A stretch of DNA of 64,000 bases, from NCBI GenBank assembly GCA_002189035.1, contig NEEC01000007.1:3038001-3102000 (forward strand), read 5' to 3'. A program made the position numbers and the translations under genes. This document shows positions 22,748-35,097 of this stretch, in pieces. The DNA is from Utricularia gibba (taxonomy: Eukaryota > Streptophyta > Magnoliopsida > Lamiales > Lentibulariaceae). How positions within the stretch are numbered: position 1 is the first letter of the stretch; every line of letters starts with the position of its first letter. Below the pieces are notes generated by a model, which was not told the DNA's origin, searched no databases, and worked only from the letters and a program-made list of their open reading frames with translations.

Positions 22748-25700
22748 ATGAGTTCAATTTTAGGTGAGGAGACAATCGATTGGGAGAACCAGGATTCAAA
22801 TGCACAAGAGGAGAAAATCTTTGTTGCAATAAGAGTGAGGCCATTGAATGACAAAGAATTGGCAAAAAATGATGCCTCTGAATGGGATTGCATCAATAAC
22901 ACGACCATTATATTCAAAAATACTCTTCAAGAACGCTCTTTGCTTCCTACTGCATATACATTTGGTTAGCTTTTTTGATAAAACACTGTCAATTTTCTTC
23001 TTCTAGGAGCTACTTTTTAAATTTTCTTGTTTGGTTGGAGCAGATCAAGTATTTGGATGTGACGTTTCCACTCGTCAAGTGTATGAGTCTACTAAAAAGA
23101 TTGCTCTTTCTGCTTTGAGTGGAATTAATTGTGAGTACTCCATATTGATTATTTTTTTAGAGAAATAGAAATTCCAAGTTTCAAGCACTAATCTTTTGCA
23201 AGAATGATATAACTTTTGTTGCAATGAACCTTCAGCTACTATTTTTGCTTATGGGCAAACTAGCAGTGGAAAAACATACACCATGACTGGAGTCACAGAT
23301 TATGCAGTAGCAGATATATTTGACTACATAAATAGGGTACTTCGTATCAATTTGAGCCTTGATTTGATGAAGCTTTCTGATATATTGCATAAACTACAGC
23401 ACATTGAAAGAGAATTTGTTTTAAAATTTTCGGCCATCGAGATCTACAACGAATTAGTTAGGGATCTTCTTTGTTCAGATGGTGCTACCCTCAGGCTTTT
23501 AGATGATCCAGAGGTAATAGAGGTTATTGAATGCTTTCTCTTTTCTTTTCTATTACATCATATTTGTTATGTTCCAGAGGGGAACAGTTATTGACAAACT
23601 TACAGAAGTTACATTGAAGGACTACAACCATTTAAAAGTACTTCTATCAATTTGTGAGGGTAAGTAAATGCATCTTTTTTTCTTATTTTTTTGGTGTGAA
23701 TTTTGCTTAGCTTTTTTGAAATATATTTTTATCAGCTCAAAGGCAAATAGGAGAGACTAATCTCAATGAAGTGAGCTCAAGATCCCACCAGATTTTGCGC
23801 TTGGTATGCTATGTTCAGGGTGCATTTTCTTCTCCTCTAAAAAAATGTCATCATATATATATGTTGTGCACGCGATCTTTATTTTCAGACAATTGAAAGT
23901 GAAACCCGTCATTATATGGGTGCAGAAAATGCTAGCAGTCTAACAGCTTCAGTGGTATGTAACAAAAACATACTTCTTCTTTTAAGAACCAACTTTCATC
24001 AATTGTTCTACTAACGCATAATTTTTATTTTCTTTTTTGAAAGAATTTTGTTGATCTTGCGGGGAGTGAACGTGCTTCACAGACATTATCAGCTGGAACA
24101 CGACTAAAGGAAGGGTGTCATATCAATCGGAGTCTGCTATCTCTTGGCACTGTTATTCGAAAATTAAGGTGCATCTAGTTGCCGCTTCTGGATTTCGAGT
24201 TATATTCTAACCATAAACTTTGTTAGATCATTCATCTTGGTTTTCATGTTACAGCAAAGGAAGAAATGCACATATACCATACCGAGATTCCAAGTTGACA
24301 CGTATTCTTCAAAATTCATTGGGTGGCAATGCTAGAACAACAATCATATGTACTCTAAGCCCAGCTCATAGTCATGTGGAGCAATCAAGAAATACTCTCC
24401 TATTTGCTAGTTGTGCTAAGCAAGTTAACACAATGGCACAAGTGAATGTTGTTATGTCCGAAAAAGCACTTGTGAAACAATTGCAAAAAGAAATTGCCAA
24501 ACTCGAGAATGAGTTGAGGAGTTATAGGTCACTTTCTACAGTATGTGCTTCAGCATCAACTTTGAAAGAGAAAGAACTTCTAATTGACAAGGTAACTTGA
24601 CTGTTACTTTTGGATAATAGAATAGCTTTGTATTTAGTCAATTCCTCTTGCATATTGTAGATGGATAAAGAGATTAAAGACTTGATCCATCAAAGAGATA
24701 TGGCTCAATTTCGAATGCAAGATATGATTCATTTAGGAGAAGAGTATTCTCGATCGAATTTGTGGGTACGTCAACAAGATTATCTAAATGTTGTTAATGT
24801 TAGCATGAGGTAGTGCTCAATTTTATAGCTGATTCATGGTTCTTTCTATAGACAGATGAATATTCACTCTCAGAAACATCAGATGCATTTGATCCACTTC
24901 ACTTTGATGCTGCATCAACAGTTTCATCTGGAACACCTCACATCTCAGAGAGATACCAAAGAACACTTTCAAGCAGAATTGAGGAGCCTTTCCCAGAGAC
25001 TAATGAAGAGCAGTTTTTATCAGATAACACTTCACCAACACAATATATAGACAAATACTTCGGTCCTGATCCCTGCAAGGATTGGGAGAAGATCACATTA
25101 GACACAACTAATAATGTTGAAGATGAGTGCAAGGAGGTTCAGTGTATCGAAGAGACTCCACCAAAAGAAACAATCTTCCTCTATTGCACACCCCGACATC
25201 GTCAGTTGTTTCAGGTTGCAAGTTTTTTGTTTTTGTGGAAGATTTTGATGATTAACTTGACGCTTCGACTAATCTTCTTGTTGAAAATTATAACATCTAG
25301 AGCAATCTTCATTCACACCGGATGATTCTCCTATTAGTATCAAGAGGAGCAAAAGCTGTGAAGCAATCTTCACTACATCCATAGATCATTGTGAGGTGAA
25401 AAGTGGGGAACTTCATGATGCTTCTAATGAGCCTCTTCCTACTGAAGTCTCCATTAGGAAATCCATGAATGAGCTAGAGGAAAACCTTGTTGATTTGATT
25501 AAAGAAAGCATTGAGAAGTTGGATGAAGCACATTTAAAGAAACTCATTCATTTATTTGAGCTCAAAGCAGTTAACAAGATTGAAGACATTATGATGAATA
25601 GCCCCGATTCAGAAGAAGCAAGGCGAACAGAAATCAATGAAGTAATAGAGCCTGAATCAGTTGAATGTAACTATGTGAAGATGATACCAGAAAATGAACA

Positions 25701-26494
25701 AGCATATGAGGAAGAAATCATTAGTGTGACTGAGATATCTTCGTTGAAAGAGCTTGATGAAATGATTAAGCGAAAATCGGTTGAACTCGAAGAGTTAAAG
25801 CCCAAGGTAGATAAAAAGGTACACTACATTGCAAAATTTTATATATCATATGAGAATCAAATCTTTGTGCCAAATGCAGGATATAGGAGATATAACAGAA
25901 GGAATAATTGATGCTACAAAGTCAGAAGATCCAACAAATGTTGTTAATAATTGGAGTATTGAGTTCGAGAGGCAAATCACAGAGATCATTTATCTTTGGG
26001 ATGCTTGTCACATCCCATTGATTCATAGAACTTATTTCTTCCTGCTCTTTCGTGGGGACCTCTCTGATTCCGTCTACCTTGAAGTCGAGCTACGACGTCT
26101 AACATTTCTCAAAAAGGCTGTACATGGAGTGGTGAAAGATGACACTCTTAATACTTATCTAAACCACAGCACCAAGGCTTTGAGCAGAGAAAGAGAGATG
26201 CTAAGCAGAAGACTATTGAGGAAATTCACCCTTGAGGAACGTGAAAATCTGTATAGGAAGTGGGGAATCAGCCTAAAATCCAAGCAAAGACGACTCAAGC
26301 TATGTCATCGGCTTTGGAGCAATCCGGCAAGCATGGAACACATCAATGAGAGTGCTAGCATTGTAGCCAAACTTGTTGGCTTCAAGGGAACAAGTGAAGC
26401 TCCTAAAGAAATGTTTGGTTTAAGTTTTTCACCAAGGCCTCATAGTAAGTTGAAACATTTCATTTGGAGGTGTAGTTTGCCTTCAATAATGTAA
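22748..26494 (+). CDS. Kinesin-like protein, plant KIN-7 family (KIN-7E/F-like)
   Basis: A plus-end-directed type microtubule motor of the plant-expanded CENP-E-like KIN-7 family, several of which act in cytokinesis. Thirteen exons close in phase: 22748-22964, 23044-23130, 23236-23336, 23400-23513, 23578-23659, 23736-23803, 23889-23954, 24044-24168, 24255-24591, 24661-24765, 24852-25214, 25303-25818 and 25880-26494, for about 931 residues. The motor domain spans roughly residues 20-350, with P-loop GQTSSGKT (23253-23276), switch I NEVSSRSH, switch II DLAGSE, and [15 protein letters not shown] neck coiled coil follows ([18 protein letters not shown]), then a variable acidic tail. A conserved C-terminal DUF3490 region ([30 protein letters not shown]) is the NACK/KIN-7 hallmark. 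[14 protein letters not shown] fits the KIN-7E/F branch better than NACK1/HINKEL. No breaks were found. Confidence 0.93.
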
Positions 26495-28708
26495 ACACAC
26501 TTACAATTCAACTTCTTACATATTGTGAAAGTATTCAATTACATATCATTTCCAAACAATTTTTTTATTTACATTAGAAAATAAAAATGAATGTATTGTT
26601 TTATGTATTTACAATAGTATCACATTTTACTCTAAATATTGATGATGATTCTGCAAGTAAACAGAAACCATCGAAATAATAAAATAAGATCGTATCCACA
26701 AAGAATTATTATTAGAATTTCTTTTCAAAACAATGACTCTAAAATACCTAAAACAAGATAAAAAACTAGTTTTAAAAACAACACAAAAGTAGCTTAAGAT
26801 CTAAGATTCACGTTGCTTAAAACTCGTTCTTGCGTGTGTGCAAACCTTGAGAACTAATCTGTTTGCGCAAACTTTGGAGGTATTATTCTAAAGTAGAGAT
26901 ATTCGATAACCATTATAGTACTGTCCCTTATTTAGTGAGATTATAGAATCAATCACGTCATCAGAGTCATTTCACCTTTTGTGATAACTTATGTTTTCTC
27001 CACACTTAAATTTAAGCCCTACACTTCTCACCTTGTAGACAAATTAGATAGAATGTGTCTTATCAACGATGTCTGATTGGGTGCTTGAGGTCAATTCGTG
27101 ATTTTGCCACACTCCCTTGGAAATATATGGTACTAAAGAGCACGTTGGTAAAGAAAGCGTTGCAAAAAACAGAATATAATTTTAAATTAAATGTCGAAGA
27201 ATATAGCAAGACAATCACACGTGTAAGACTTGCGCAAGCAAGGTTTCACCACAGATCTTTAACCGCAAGCACTTACATGCGCAGATTCGACTCTAACATG
27301 AAAATAAACACGAAAATAAGTAAAAATACAAGAAAAAAGTAGTCAAAGAGGTCTTTAATGGTTGAGAGAGTGAGATATTTATAGGAGATAAGATCCAAAT
27401 TTTCGTATTGAGCTTGCTTGATGGGTTTGGATAAAATCTGTTATCCAAATCTTTTATTCAAATTTTCCAAAATTATCTTCAAATTTTTATCTTATCAACG
27501 AATCTTGGACTAAATTTTCATCGTTTAACTAAATCTTGGGCTGAGATTTGTGAGCATCAAATCTATAATTTGATTAGGTCTTAATTTCTATTTAAATTAA
27601 TCAAAAAATGTCCTAAAAATCCACAAAATATATTTTATATTTGAAAAGATCAAAGTAGTATAAAAATTACAAAATCAATTGAAAATAATGAGAAAGTGAA
27701 ATGTAAGATAAATAAAAAAAATTAAAAATTAATAAAAGAACATGTTTTGAAATGATACAAAATCAATTATCAAATATATATTTTATTTAAAAATTTATAT
27801 TTATTTTTAATATATTTAAGTATCTATGATTTTATGTCAAATATGATTCATGTCTACACGTCTAAAATTGATGCAATGAAATTTAAATAAGTTTCAGAAT
27901 TACTTTTTACACCATTTAGAAGTAAAAAAAATACTTTACATGCAAAATAGTTTCTAACATTTTCAAATAACTTTCCATTTCTTTTCTTTTTTTAAAAAAA
28001 AATTAATGAGATCAATATAAATTATTTTTAAATATATTTAAAGTGAAATTCAGACTTTCAATACATGTGAATTAAAATAAAAGTTTAAGAAGTAATACAT
28101 CGATAATTTTCACTATTTATCAAATTGATATGATTAATCTTTAAAATATTATTTATCATTTATATTATTTAAAAAATCAGACAAAATTAATCCCACAAGA
28201 TTAGTAACTATTTTTTTAATAAATAGTTAGGTAAAAATGGCACTTTTATTTTTCAAAATGATAAAATTATGATTTGATTATAAGTTTTAATTTTGTTATT
28301 GTGAAAAATAATGATAATGTGGGATGCCAATTTAGTTTGAAGAGTAAATATACTCAATTTTTAGATAATGGAGAGTAATTATCTTCCTTATTTAAATAAT
28401 AAAAATTAGTTATGTTGAAATTAGAAAATATTGAACATTAATTTATTAAATATAATAAAATTTTGAGAAGTGAACATGTACAACAGTGGAATCAATTATG
28501 TCAATATTCATTGAATATATCATTTTAGTGAAATAGTATGTATAATTTTGGTAAATAGTAAATTTTATTTTTTACCTCGAAGTCATGTAAATTAAATAAA
28601 GTAATTAAATATATAAATGAAGTGGGCCCGTGGTTGTAGGAATTTTATATAGACGAACAGTGCGCAGACAAGTCCATTTCAACGTTACATTTCCATCTCT
28701 CTCTCCAA
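26495..28708. other. AT-rich spacer with a retroelement-like scrap
   Basis: No gene was found in this 2.2-kb spacer. Around 26,640-26,710 the stretch CTGCAAGTAAACAGAAACC followed by GATCGTATCCACAAAG resembles a motif common in decayed plant retroelement LTRs; no boundary or duplicate copy could be defined. 27,600-28,600 is very AT-rich with nothing recognisable. 28,620-28,708 is the leader of the receptor kinase. Confidence 0.4.
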
Positions 28709-28735
28709 ATGGCTTCTGTCCCGCTTCTCTGCTGA
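28709..28735 (+). promoter_or_regulatory. Upstream ORF in the receptor kinase leader
   Basis: A complete nine-codon uORF (ATG through TGA, encoding MASVPLLC) lies 20 bp before the main start at 28756. If it is transcribed, scanning ribosomes meet it first, so it could lower or condition translation of the receptor kinase. Whether the transcript start lies upstream of it is unknown. Confidence 0.4.
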
Positions 28736-28755
28736 GCCCCCTCTCTTCAATTCGC

Positions 28756-31700
28756 ATGGCGCCCCTCACCTTCACTCTCCTCCTCCTACTCTTCTTTCTC
28801 TCATTCGCCGCCGGCGCCGACTACGAGGTCGCCGCATTGCTGCATTTCAAGAACAAGCTTCGCGACCCACTTGGGGTCCTCGACCAATGGAACGCTTCAT
28901 CGCCCGGCGCGCCTTGCGATTGGCGCGGCGTGCTGTGCGAGGAATCCAGAGTGAGGGAGCTGTGCCTCCCGCGGCTGCAGCTAAGCGGAGAAATCAGCGA
29001 GGAAATTGGTGGTCTGAGATTCCTGAGGAGGCTTAGCTTGCACTCCAATAACTTTAATGGGTCTATTCCACGCTCGATTTCCGAGTGCTCGCAGTTGGTG
29101 GCGGTGTACTTACAGTATAATTCCCTCGGCGGTGAGATCCCCCCTCGTTTTTTTCTAATCTAACCAACCTCCAGGTTCTGAATCTTGCGCACAACTACAT
29201 TTCCGGCGGGATTTCCGGCACTATTTCCGCTAGCTTGCGGATACTCGATGTTTCTTCTAATTCTTTATCCGGTGAGATTCCGGGAAATTTCTCGACCACT
29301 CACCAGCTCCGCCTCATCAACTTTTCGTTCAACCGTTTCATCGGCCAGATCCCGGCGACCATGGGAGCATTGCAGCATTTACAGTACCTATTGCTTGATA
29401 GTAATAGCCTCGTCGGCACTATTCCCTCGGCGCTCTCCAACTGCTCGTCACTCGTGCGCGTGAGCGCCGGGGATAATATGCTAACCGGAGTTGTTCCGGC
29501 GACTTTGGGGTCGCTAAGAAACCTTCAAGCCATTTCGTTGCCTGGGAATCACCTAAATGGCGTGGTCTCAGTGTCCTTGCTGTGTACCATTTCGGCAGTA
29601 AATGCTACTCTCAGAATTCTAAATCTCAGCTTTAATGCATTCACGGGCCTTGAAAATAATGACGGCAGAAAATGTGTCAGCGCACTTGAAGTCTTGGACC
29701 TTCACATGAATCAGATAAGTGGTGCATTCCCTGTTACCGTGGTAAATTTCTCGACTTTGAGAGTTTTTGATATTTCTGGGAACTTGATATCTGGAACTCT
29801 ACCTGAAAATATGGGGGCTTTAGTAAATCTGGAAGAATTTAGAGTTGGAAACAACTCATTGTCTGGTGAAATTCCAAGAGGGTTGACGCAATGTGGATCT
29901 CTGAGAGTGTTTGACATCGGTAAAAATCAGTTGTCCGGGTTTTTACCTGAGTTTTTAGGTGAAGTGAAAAGCCTGAAAAGGCTGGTTCTTGGTAAAAATT
30001 TGTTTACTGGTTCAGTTCCCTCAAGCTTGGGAGCACTTTCATCTCTGGAAGTTTTGGATGTAGGCAATAATAACTTAACAGGGGTAATTCCCCTGGAGTT
30101 GCTGAACCTAAGTAACTTGACATCTCTAGATGTGAGCAACAATAAATTTTCAGTTCAAATACTGGAAAGAGTTGGGGAATTGAGGGCGTTACAGGCTCTG
30201 AATATGAGTAGCTGTGGATTTACAGGGATGATTCCCTCTGGAATCGGTGCTCTTCTGAACCTCAGAACTCTTGATTTGAGCAAGCAAAATATGTCAGGGG
30301 AGCTGCCGGTTGAGCTTTTTGGGCTACCAAATTTGCAAGTTTTGGCTTTGGATTCAAATTCTTTCTCCGGGGTTGTGCCTGAAGGTTTTAGCAGCTTGTC
30401 TAGTTTACAGTATCTGAATCTTTCTTCCAATGGTTTTACCGGTCAAATTCCTGCTGCATATGGTTTTCTCAGATCATTGTCTGTTCTTTCGCTGTCTGAA
30501 AATCACCTCACTGGTTCAATTCCATCGGATTTGAGCAGTTGCTCTGGTCTGAGAGTTTTGGAACTCAGAGCAAATAAATTGTCAGGTCCCATACCCGCTG
30601 ATTTTTCCAAGTTATCAAGTTTGGAGAGGCTTGATCTTGGACAGAACGCACTTACTGGTGTCATCCCTGACAGCATTTCCAATTGCTCATCTTTGATTGC
30701 TCTATCTTTGGATTCGAATAATCTGACTGGTGTCATTCCGGCGAGTCTTGGTGTGCTCCCTGCTCTGGAGACCTTCGATGTCTCTAACAATAATCTTGAT
30801 GGTGAAATTCCAGAGCCCTTGGTTTCTCGGTTCGATAATCCTTCCATCTATGCATCGAACAAGAACTTATGTGGGAGGCCATTGCAGAAGAGCTGTGGGA
30901 GGCAAGTTCGATGGATTCTGTTTGTAGTTGTGGCGGCTTCCGGTAGCGTAATGCTCCTACTCTGCTGCTTTGGTTACATATACGGCTTGATCATGTGGCG
31001 CCGGAAGCTGATTGCGGCAGCAGCAGGAGAAAAGAAGCCAACTCCCAGCCCGGGATCACAGGGATCTCGGGGGAGTGGAGAGAATGGAGCACCCAAGCTG
31101 ATAATGTTCAACAGCAAGCTCACTTACGCAGAGACTGTGGAGGCGACACGGCAGTTTGATGAGGAGAACGTGCTGAGCAGAGGGAAGTACGGCCTTCTCT
31201 TCAAAGCCACCTACGCCGACGGAATGGTGCTTGCCGTTCGCCGGCTTCCCGACGTGTCAATTCCGGAGCACACCTTCCGGAAAGAAGCAGAATCTCTCGG
31301 CAGGGTGAAGCACAGAAACCTGACTGTCCTTCGTGGATACTACGCCGGCCCTCCTCCAGATATGCGCCTCATGATCTACGATTATATGCCTAACGGAAAC
31401 CTGGCTACGCTGCTTCAGGAGGCGTCGTACCAGGAAGGGGGGCACGTCTTGAACTGGCCGATGCGCCACCTGATCGCACTGGGCATAGCTCGTGGACTCG
31501 CGTCCCTGCATTCAGTCCCCATCGTCCATGGCGATGTGAAGCCGCAAAACGTTCTCTTTGACGCTGATTTCGAGCCCCACCTCTCGGAATTCGGGCTCGA
31601 TAAAGTGACGCTTCCGGCGACAACCGAGACTTCCACATCCACACTGCCAATCGGAACACTAGGCTACGTCGCACCGGACGCCACACTCACAGGACAGCCA

Positions 31701-32048
31701 ACGAAAGAAGGCGATGTGTACAGCTTCGGCATCGTGGTGCTTGAGATACTAACAGGGAAGAAGCCGGTGATGTTCAGTGAAGAGGAGGACATTGTGAAGT
31801 GGGTGAAGCGGCAACTGCAACGAGGGCAAGTGGCGGAGCTGCTGGAGCCGGGCCTGCTGGAGCTGGACCCGGAGTCGTCGGAGTGGGAGGAGTTCTTGCT
31901 GGGGGTGAAAGTGGGGCTGCTGTGCACCATGCCGGACCCCATGGAGAGGCCGTCGATGACGGACGTCGTTTTCATGCTGGAAGGCTGCAGATTGGGTCCG
32001 GAGGTGGCATCGTCGGCCGATCCAACGGCGCTCCCTTCTCCTTGCTGA
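28756..32048 (+). CDS. MUSTACHES-type LRR receptor-like kinase, one-base frameshift
   Basis: A plasma-membrane LRR-RLK related to Arabidopsis MUSTACHES (At1g75640, symmetric stomatal division) and At4g36180, uninterrupted by introns as in those relatives. The start at 28756 gives a signal peptide (MAPLTFTLLLLLFFLSFAAG), an LRRNT cap (CDWRGVLC), more than 20 LRRs with many NLTG/NLSG turns, a transmembrane helix near 30915-31000 and a kinase domain (about 31110-32000). The reading frame shifts at 29139-29154 (C6...T7 runs): the upstream frame ends at 29163, and everything from SNLTNLQVLNLAHN onward continues in another frame. One missing base restores a protein of about 1,097 residues. The kinase keeps a modified glycine loop (GKYGLLF) and HGDVKPQN, but has EFG (31587-31595) for DFG and APD (31671-31679) for APE. 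Catalysis may be weak or absent. Confidence 0.92.
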
Positions 32049-32998
32049 TCACAATTCCCTCTTCGGTCCATGTCCATTAGGTGGGCAGTTCAACGCTTTA
32101 CTTGATCACAAAAACAAACACTCCATGTAATATTTTCATATATTTATTAATATTTTTACTTTCTGTTGCAATTTCATTTTTATAAATAGTCAGTTACTAC
32201 AAAAGAAATTGCACACGAAAGGCAAAGTAGCCGTTGAGTGTGTTTAAATGCGTGGTCCACGTGGCGTGTCCACTCATCCTTCGATTTTAATTATTCGTTT
32301 TTTCTAAAAAATGAATATTTTAAAATAAAATTGAGGTCACTATTTATTAATTTTTTATTTTATTAGTATTCGAATTTCATTGAATACAGTTTTTTAAACA
32401 CCGGTTAGAACAAATAAATGTTGCGATATTACAAGGGAGGGAGGGGGTGCGGGGCCCACCATTTTACTGAGTACACATAGTAACAATTACATACGCTTAT
32501 TAAAATAACATTCCCTTGTGTTGTCGGCTGGGGCACATGAGTTTGTCCGCAGTCGTCTGTCTCCTTAGGATAATAAATGCCCTGGAGGGGTGAGTGAGGT
32601 CACTATTCCCCTTGTACAAATGTTGGGATTTCATACGAAAAAAATTGATTTGGTTCCGACAATTTACTGCAGTCATTTTATTGCATACGGGATCAAAGCA
32701 AAGGAAAAGCGGGTAAACCCGACTGACCCGAACCGCCCCGGATCCATGGGGATTGTTGGGATCCATCGTGGCTTCGGTTCCCCTCTGAAACGGTGAGATT
32801 CCGGAGGAGGATGCTGTAGCTAGAAACTAGTTCTACCATGCAAGAACAAGCAATGGAGGTTGATGGTTATAAACAGTAGAATCACACATCTATGTTATAC
32901 AACACAGGCCGGACATCATGGAGGAGGAATAATGAATGCTCAACTCCATATTCCTGAAGATGCCTCGCGGACTCTTCGGACTCCTTGTCTTTCTCTAC
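32049..32998. other. Convergent spacer, receptor kinase and hydrolase 3' ends
   Basis: This is the 3' untranslated and intergenic sequence between two converging genes. 32,340-32,400 is AT-rich; 32,435-32,460 is a G-rich patch (GGGAGGGAGGGGGTGCGGGG). No ORF with recognisable homology was seen. Confidence 0.4.
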
Positions 32999-35097
32999 TT
33001 ACACGGATTGTAGGCCTTCCGGTGGAGCATTGGCGTGCTCACTAGATGAGAATAGCTTGCGACAACCGTAAAATATGGCGGAATGGAATGCTGCAGGGTT
33101 TTCTATGAACACAAAGTGGCCAGCCTGAAGGATGTGAAGTTCAGGATGATGGATGATTTATAAAACCGGAGTGGAGAATGGGGTTTGAAGAGAAACCTGA
33201 GGCACCCGTATGATCTCACATGGGACATTCATTCGTTTGCGAGCTTCTTGTGCTCCCTGGTAGTTCATCCAATCGTGGGTACCGTATATGAAAGTCGTTG
33301 GCACCTTCCATTCCGAAGCACTGTATGCGAAGATGGCCATATAGGGGTTACAGTCCAGCTTCTTTATGAATGTAGAGTTACATTACTGATCAACTGACAG
33401 GTAAACCCACCAGTGCAATAAGGGCTTCCGGGCAAATGCACCAAAGGAGAATATATACTTCAAACACAACTCTCCGCTAGCCTTAGCTGCTAGAGTGTGA
33501 TACATGTAATCTACAGTAGGACCAAAGAGCCAGAGATCAGAAACTAAACTGCATCTGACTAGAGAGAGAGAGGAAGTTAGATGAAATCCACCTGTCAGTA
33601 GCCTAGACTCAGCTTCAGTCAAAGGATTGCCATCGGTATATGCACCAAATCGAGCACTTGTATATTTGAAAACCAGTTCTGGACCCCAAGGACCAATACT
33701 CCTGCAATAAAAAAGGAAAAAGAGTATCAAAACCCAAGCCTATGGTGATACTCTCCCGTTTGGTTTACTGGTCCCCTGCCAAGTGCCACATGTGCATAAT
33801 CAAGGTGTGGTGTGAGACAGATATGTAACCGTTTTGAACCCCAATCAGCATTCGCATATTAGATAAAATTAACAGAGCATGATCATTTACAGCGGAAGGA
33901 GGCCACTAGAAACGAGTAAATGAACACGAGCCAGTTTCAGGGGGCACCTTATAATCTTCTGAGGAGTAAAATTTGACTCCCAGAGATGATTTAGAAGTGC
34001 ACCTTTCCATGTTGCTCTGAATTGAGTAAGCCATTCGGATTTGTGCTCCGTTTCAGAAGTGAATCCAGCCGGCCCCACCAAAATCAAGTGCTGAACATGC
34101 TCAGGATGCTGCAATATTCAAATAATTATAACAGTGAGGTAAACTGTTCTCAGATTGAAGTTGAAAAAGAGTCTCCTCGAATCCTTTATTACAACAGGAA
34201 AAGAATATCAACCTTGAGCGCATACTTCGAAGCAACATATCCTCCAAACGAATGTCCAAGCAAAATGAAGTTAGTAAGATTTTTTGCTTTTCGCCAAGCC
34301 TCAAAAGAATCAATGAACCAATCCTCAGTCTCTGCACAATGAACTTTTTCATAACCACTTCGATACTCTAACATGGGCACTTTTTGAAACTATCAGCTAT
34401 ATAGGCTGAGCATTTCTCAAAAGACAAAGATTAAACACTGAAGGAAACATGAGAAACAATCAAGCCGGAAAACCAAGGAATGATCCATGGATAACATGTA
34501 GTGCTAAACTAGAAGCAGAACGTACCTTCAGTACTCTTACAGGTGAAGTCAGGTCTAGATGATGCACCCCAACTGCGTTCAAACAAAAATTGATAAGAGG
34601 ATTGCCTTGAAGAACATGGGAACGATAAATCCGAGATTGAACAGCAACGAGTTACCCAAGCTGGTCAATAGCAATCACTCTAAACCGATTGGCAAGCGCA
34701 TCAAAATTCCTGAAGAAGAAGCCTTGAGAAGCACCGTATCCATGCACCATCACCAACGTCGGAGATCCCTCTTTTGCATCAAACGTGACCGTATTGATAA
34801 ACCTAGGGTCGCTACTCACCGACCGAAACCACCGGATTCTGGAGCCCGGCGGCCCAGACCCAATATTCACCTGCTCCACTTCGTAGGGGGTCCTATCAAA
34901 CGAACATCAAATCAACCTAATCAAATCCAATCGAGGGTTTCCCGATTTCAAAGATGTTATTACTTGACAAGAGAAAGCAGACGCTTTTCAGCGGCGATGA
35001 TATGCTCGGTGGAAGTGGGTATCCATCGCAGAACAGATGGCCACAGCGAGCGTTTTTTGGCCTCAGCAGCGGCGGCGGCGGACGTGAACTCCACCAT
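32999..35097 (-). CDS. Alpha/beta-hydrolase, CGI-58/ABHD5-type (At4g24160-like)
   Basis: The Arabidopsis relative At4g24160 is a soluble lysophosphatidic acid acyltransferase and lipase related to human CGI-58, affecting phospholipid and triacylglycerol balance. Nine exons close in phase: 34964-35097, 34656-34892, 34526-34572, 34213-34331, 33948-34108, 33592-33701, 33411-33510, 33197-33320 and 32999-33124, for about 385 residues (the relative has 418). Motifs are WPSVLRWIPTSTEHIIAAEK, VMVHGYGASQGFFFRNFD, nucleophile elbow GHSFGG, HPEHVQHLILVGPAGF, YIFSFGAFARKPLL, TFIYGTHDWMNYQGA and AGHFVFIENP. The acyltransferase HX4D box reads HFVFIE here, so Asp is replaced by Glu (33101-33103). The start is the ATG at 35097 (MVEFTSAAAAAEAKK). 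An out-of-frame ATG at 35153 opens a 78-codon uORF overlapping it. Confidence 0.93.

Noticed and set aside
27055-27342. A 95-codon open frame in the KIN-7/MUS spacer
   Set aside because: It has no recognisable motif, unusual composition and lies in transposon-like AT-rich sequence.
29711-32080. Long antisense and alternate-frame ORFs across the receptor kinase
   Set aside because: They are shadows of a GC-rich, repetitive LRR and kinase coding sequence; only the sense frame has domain motifs.
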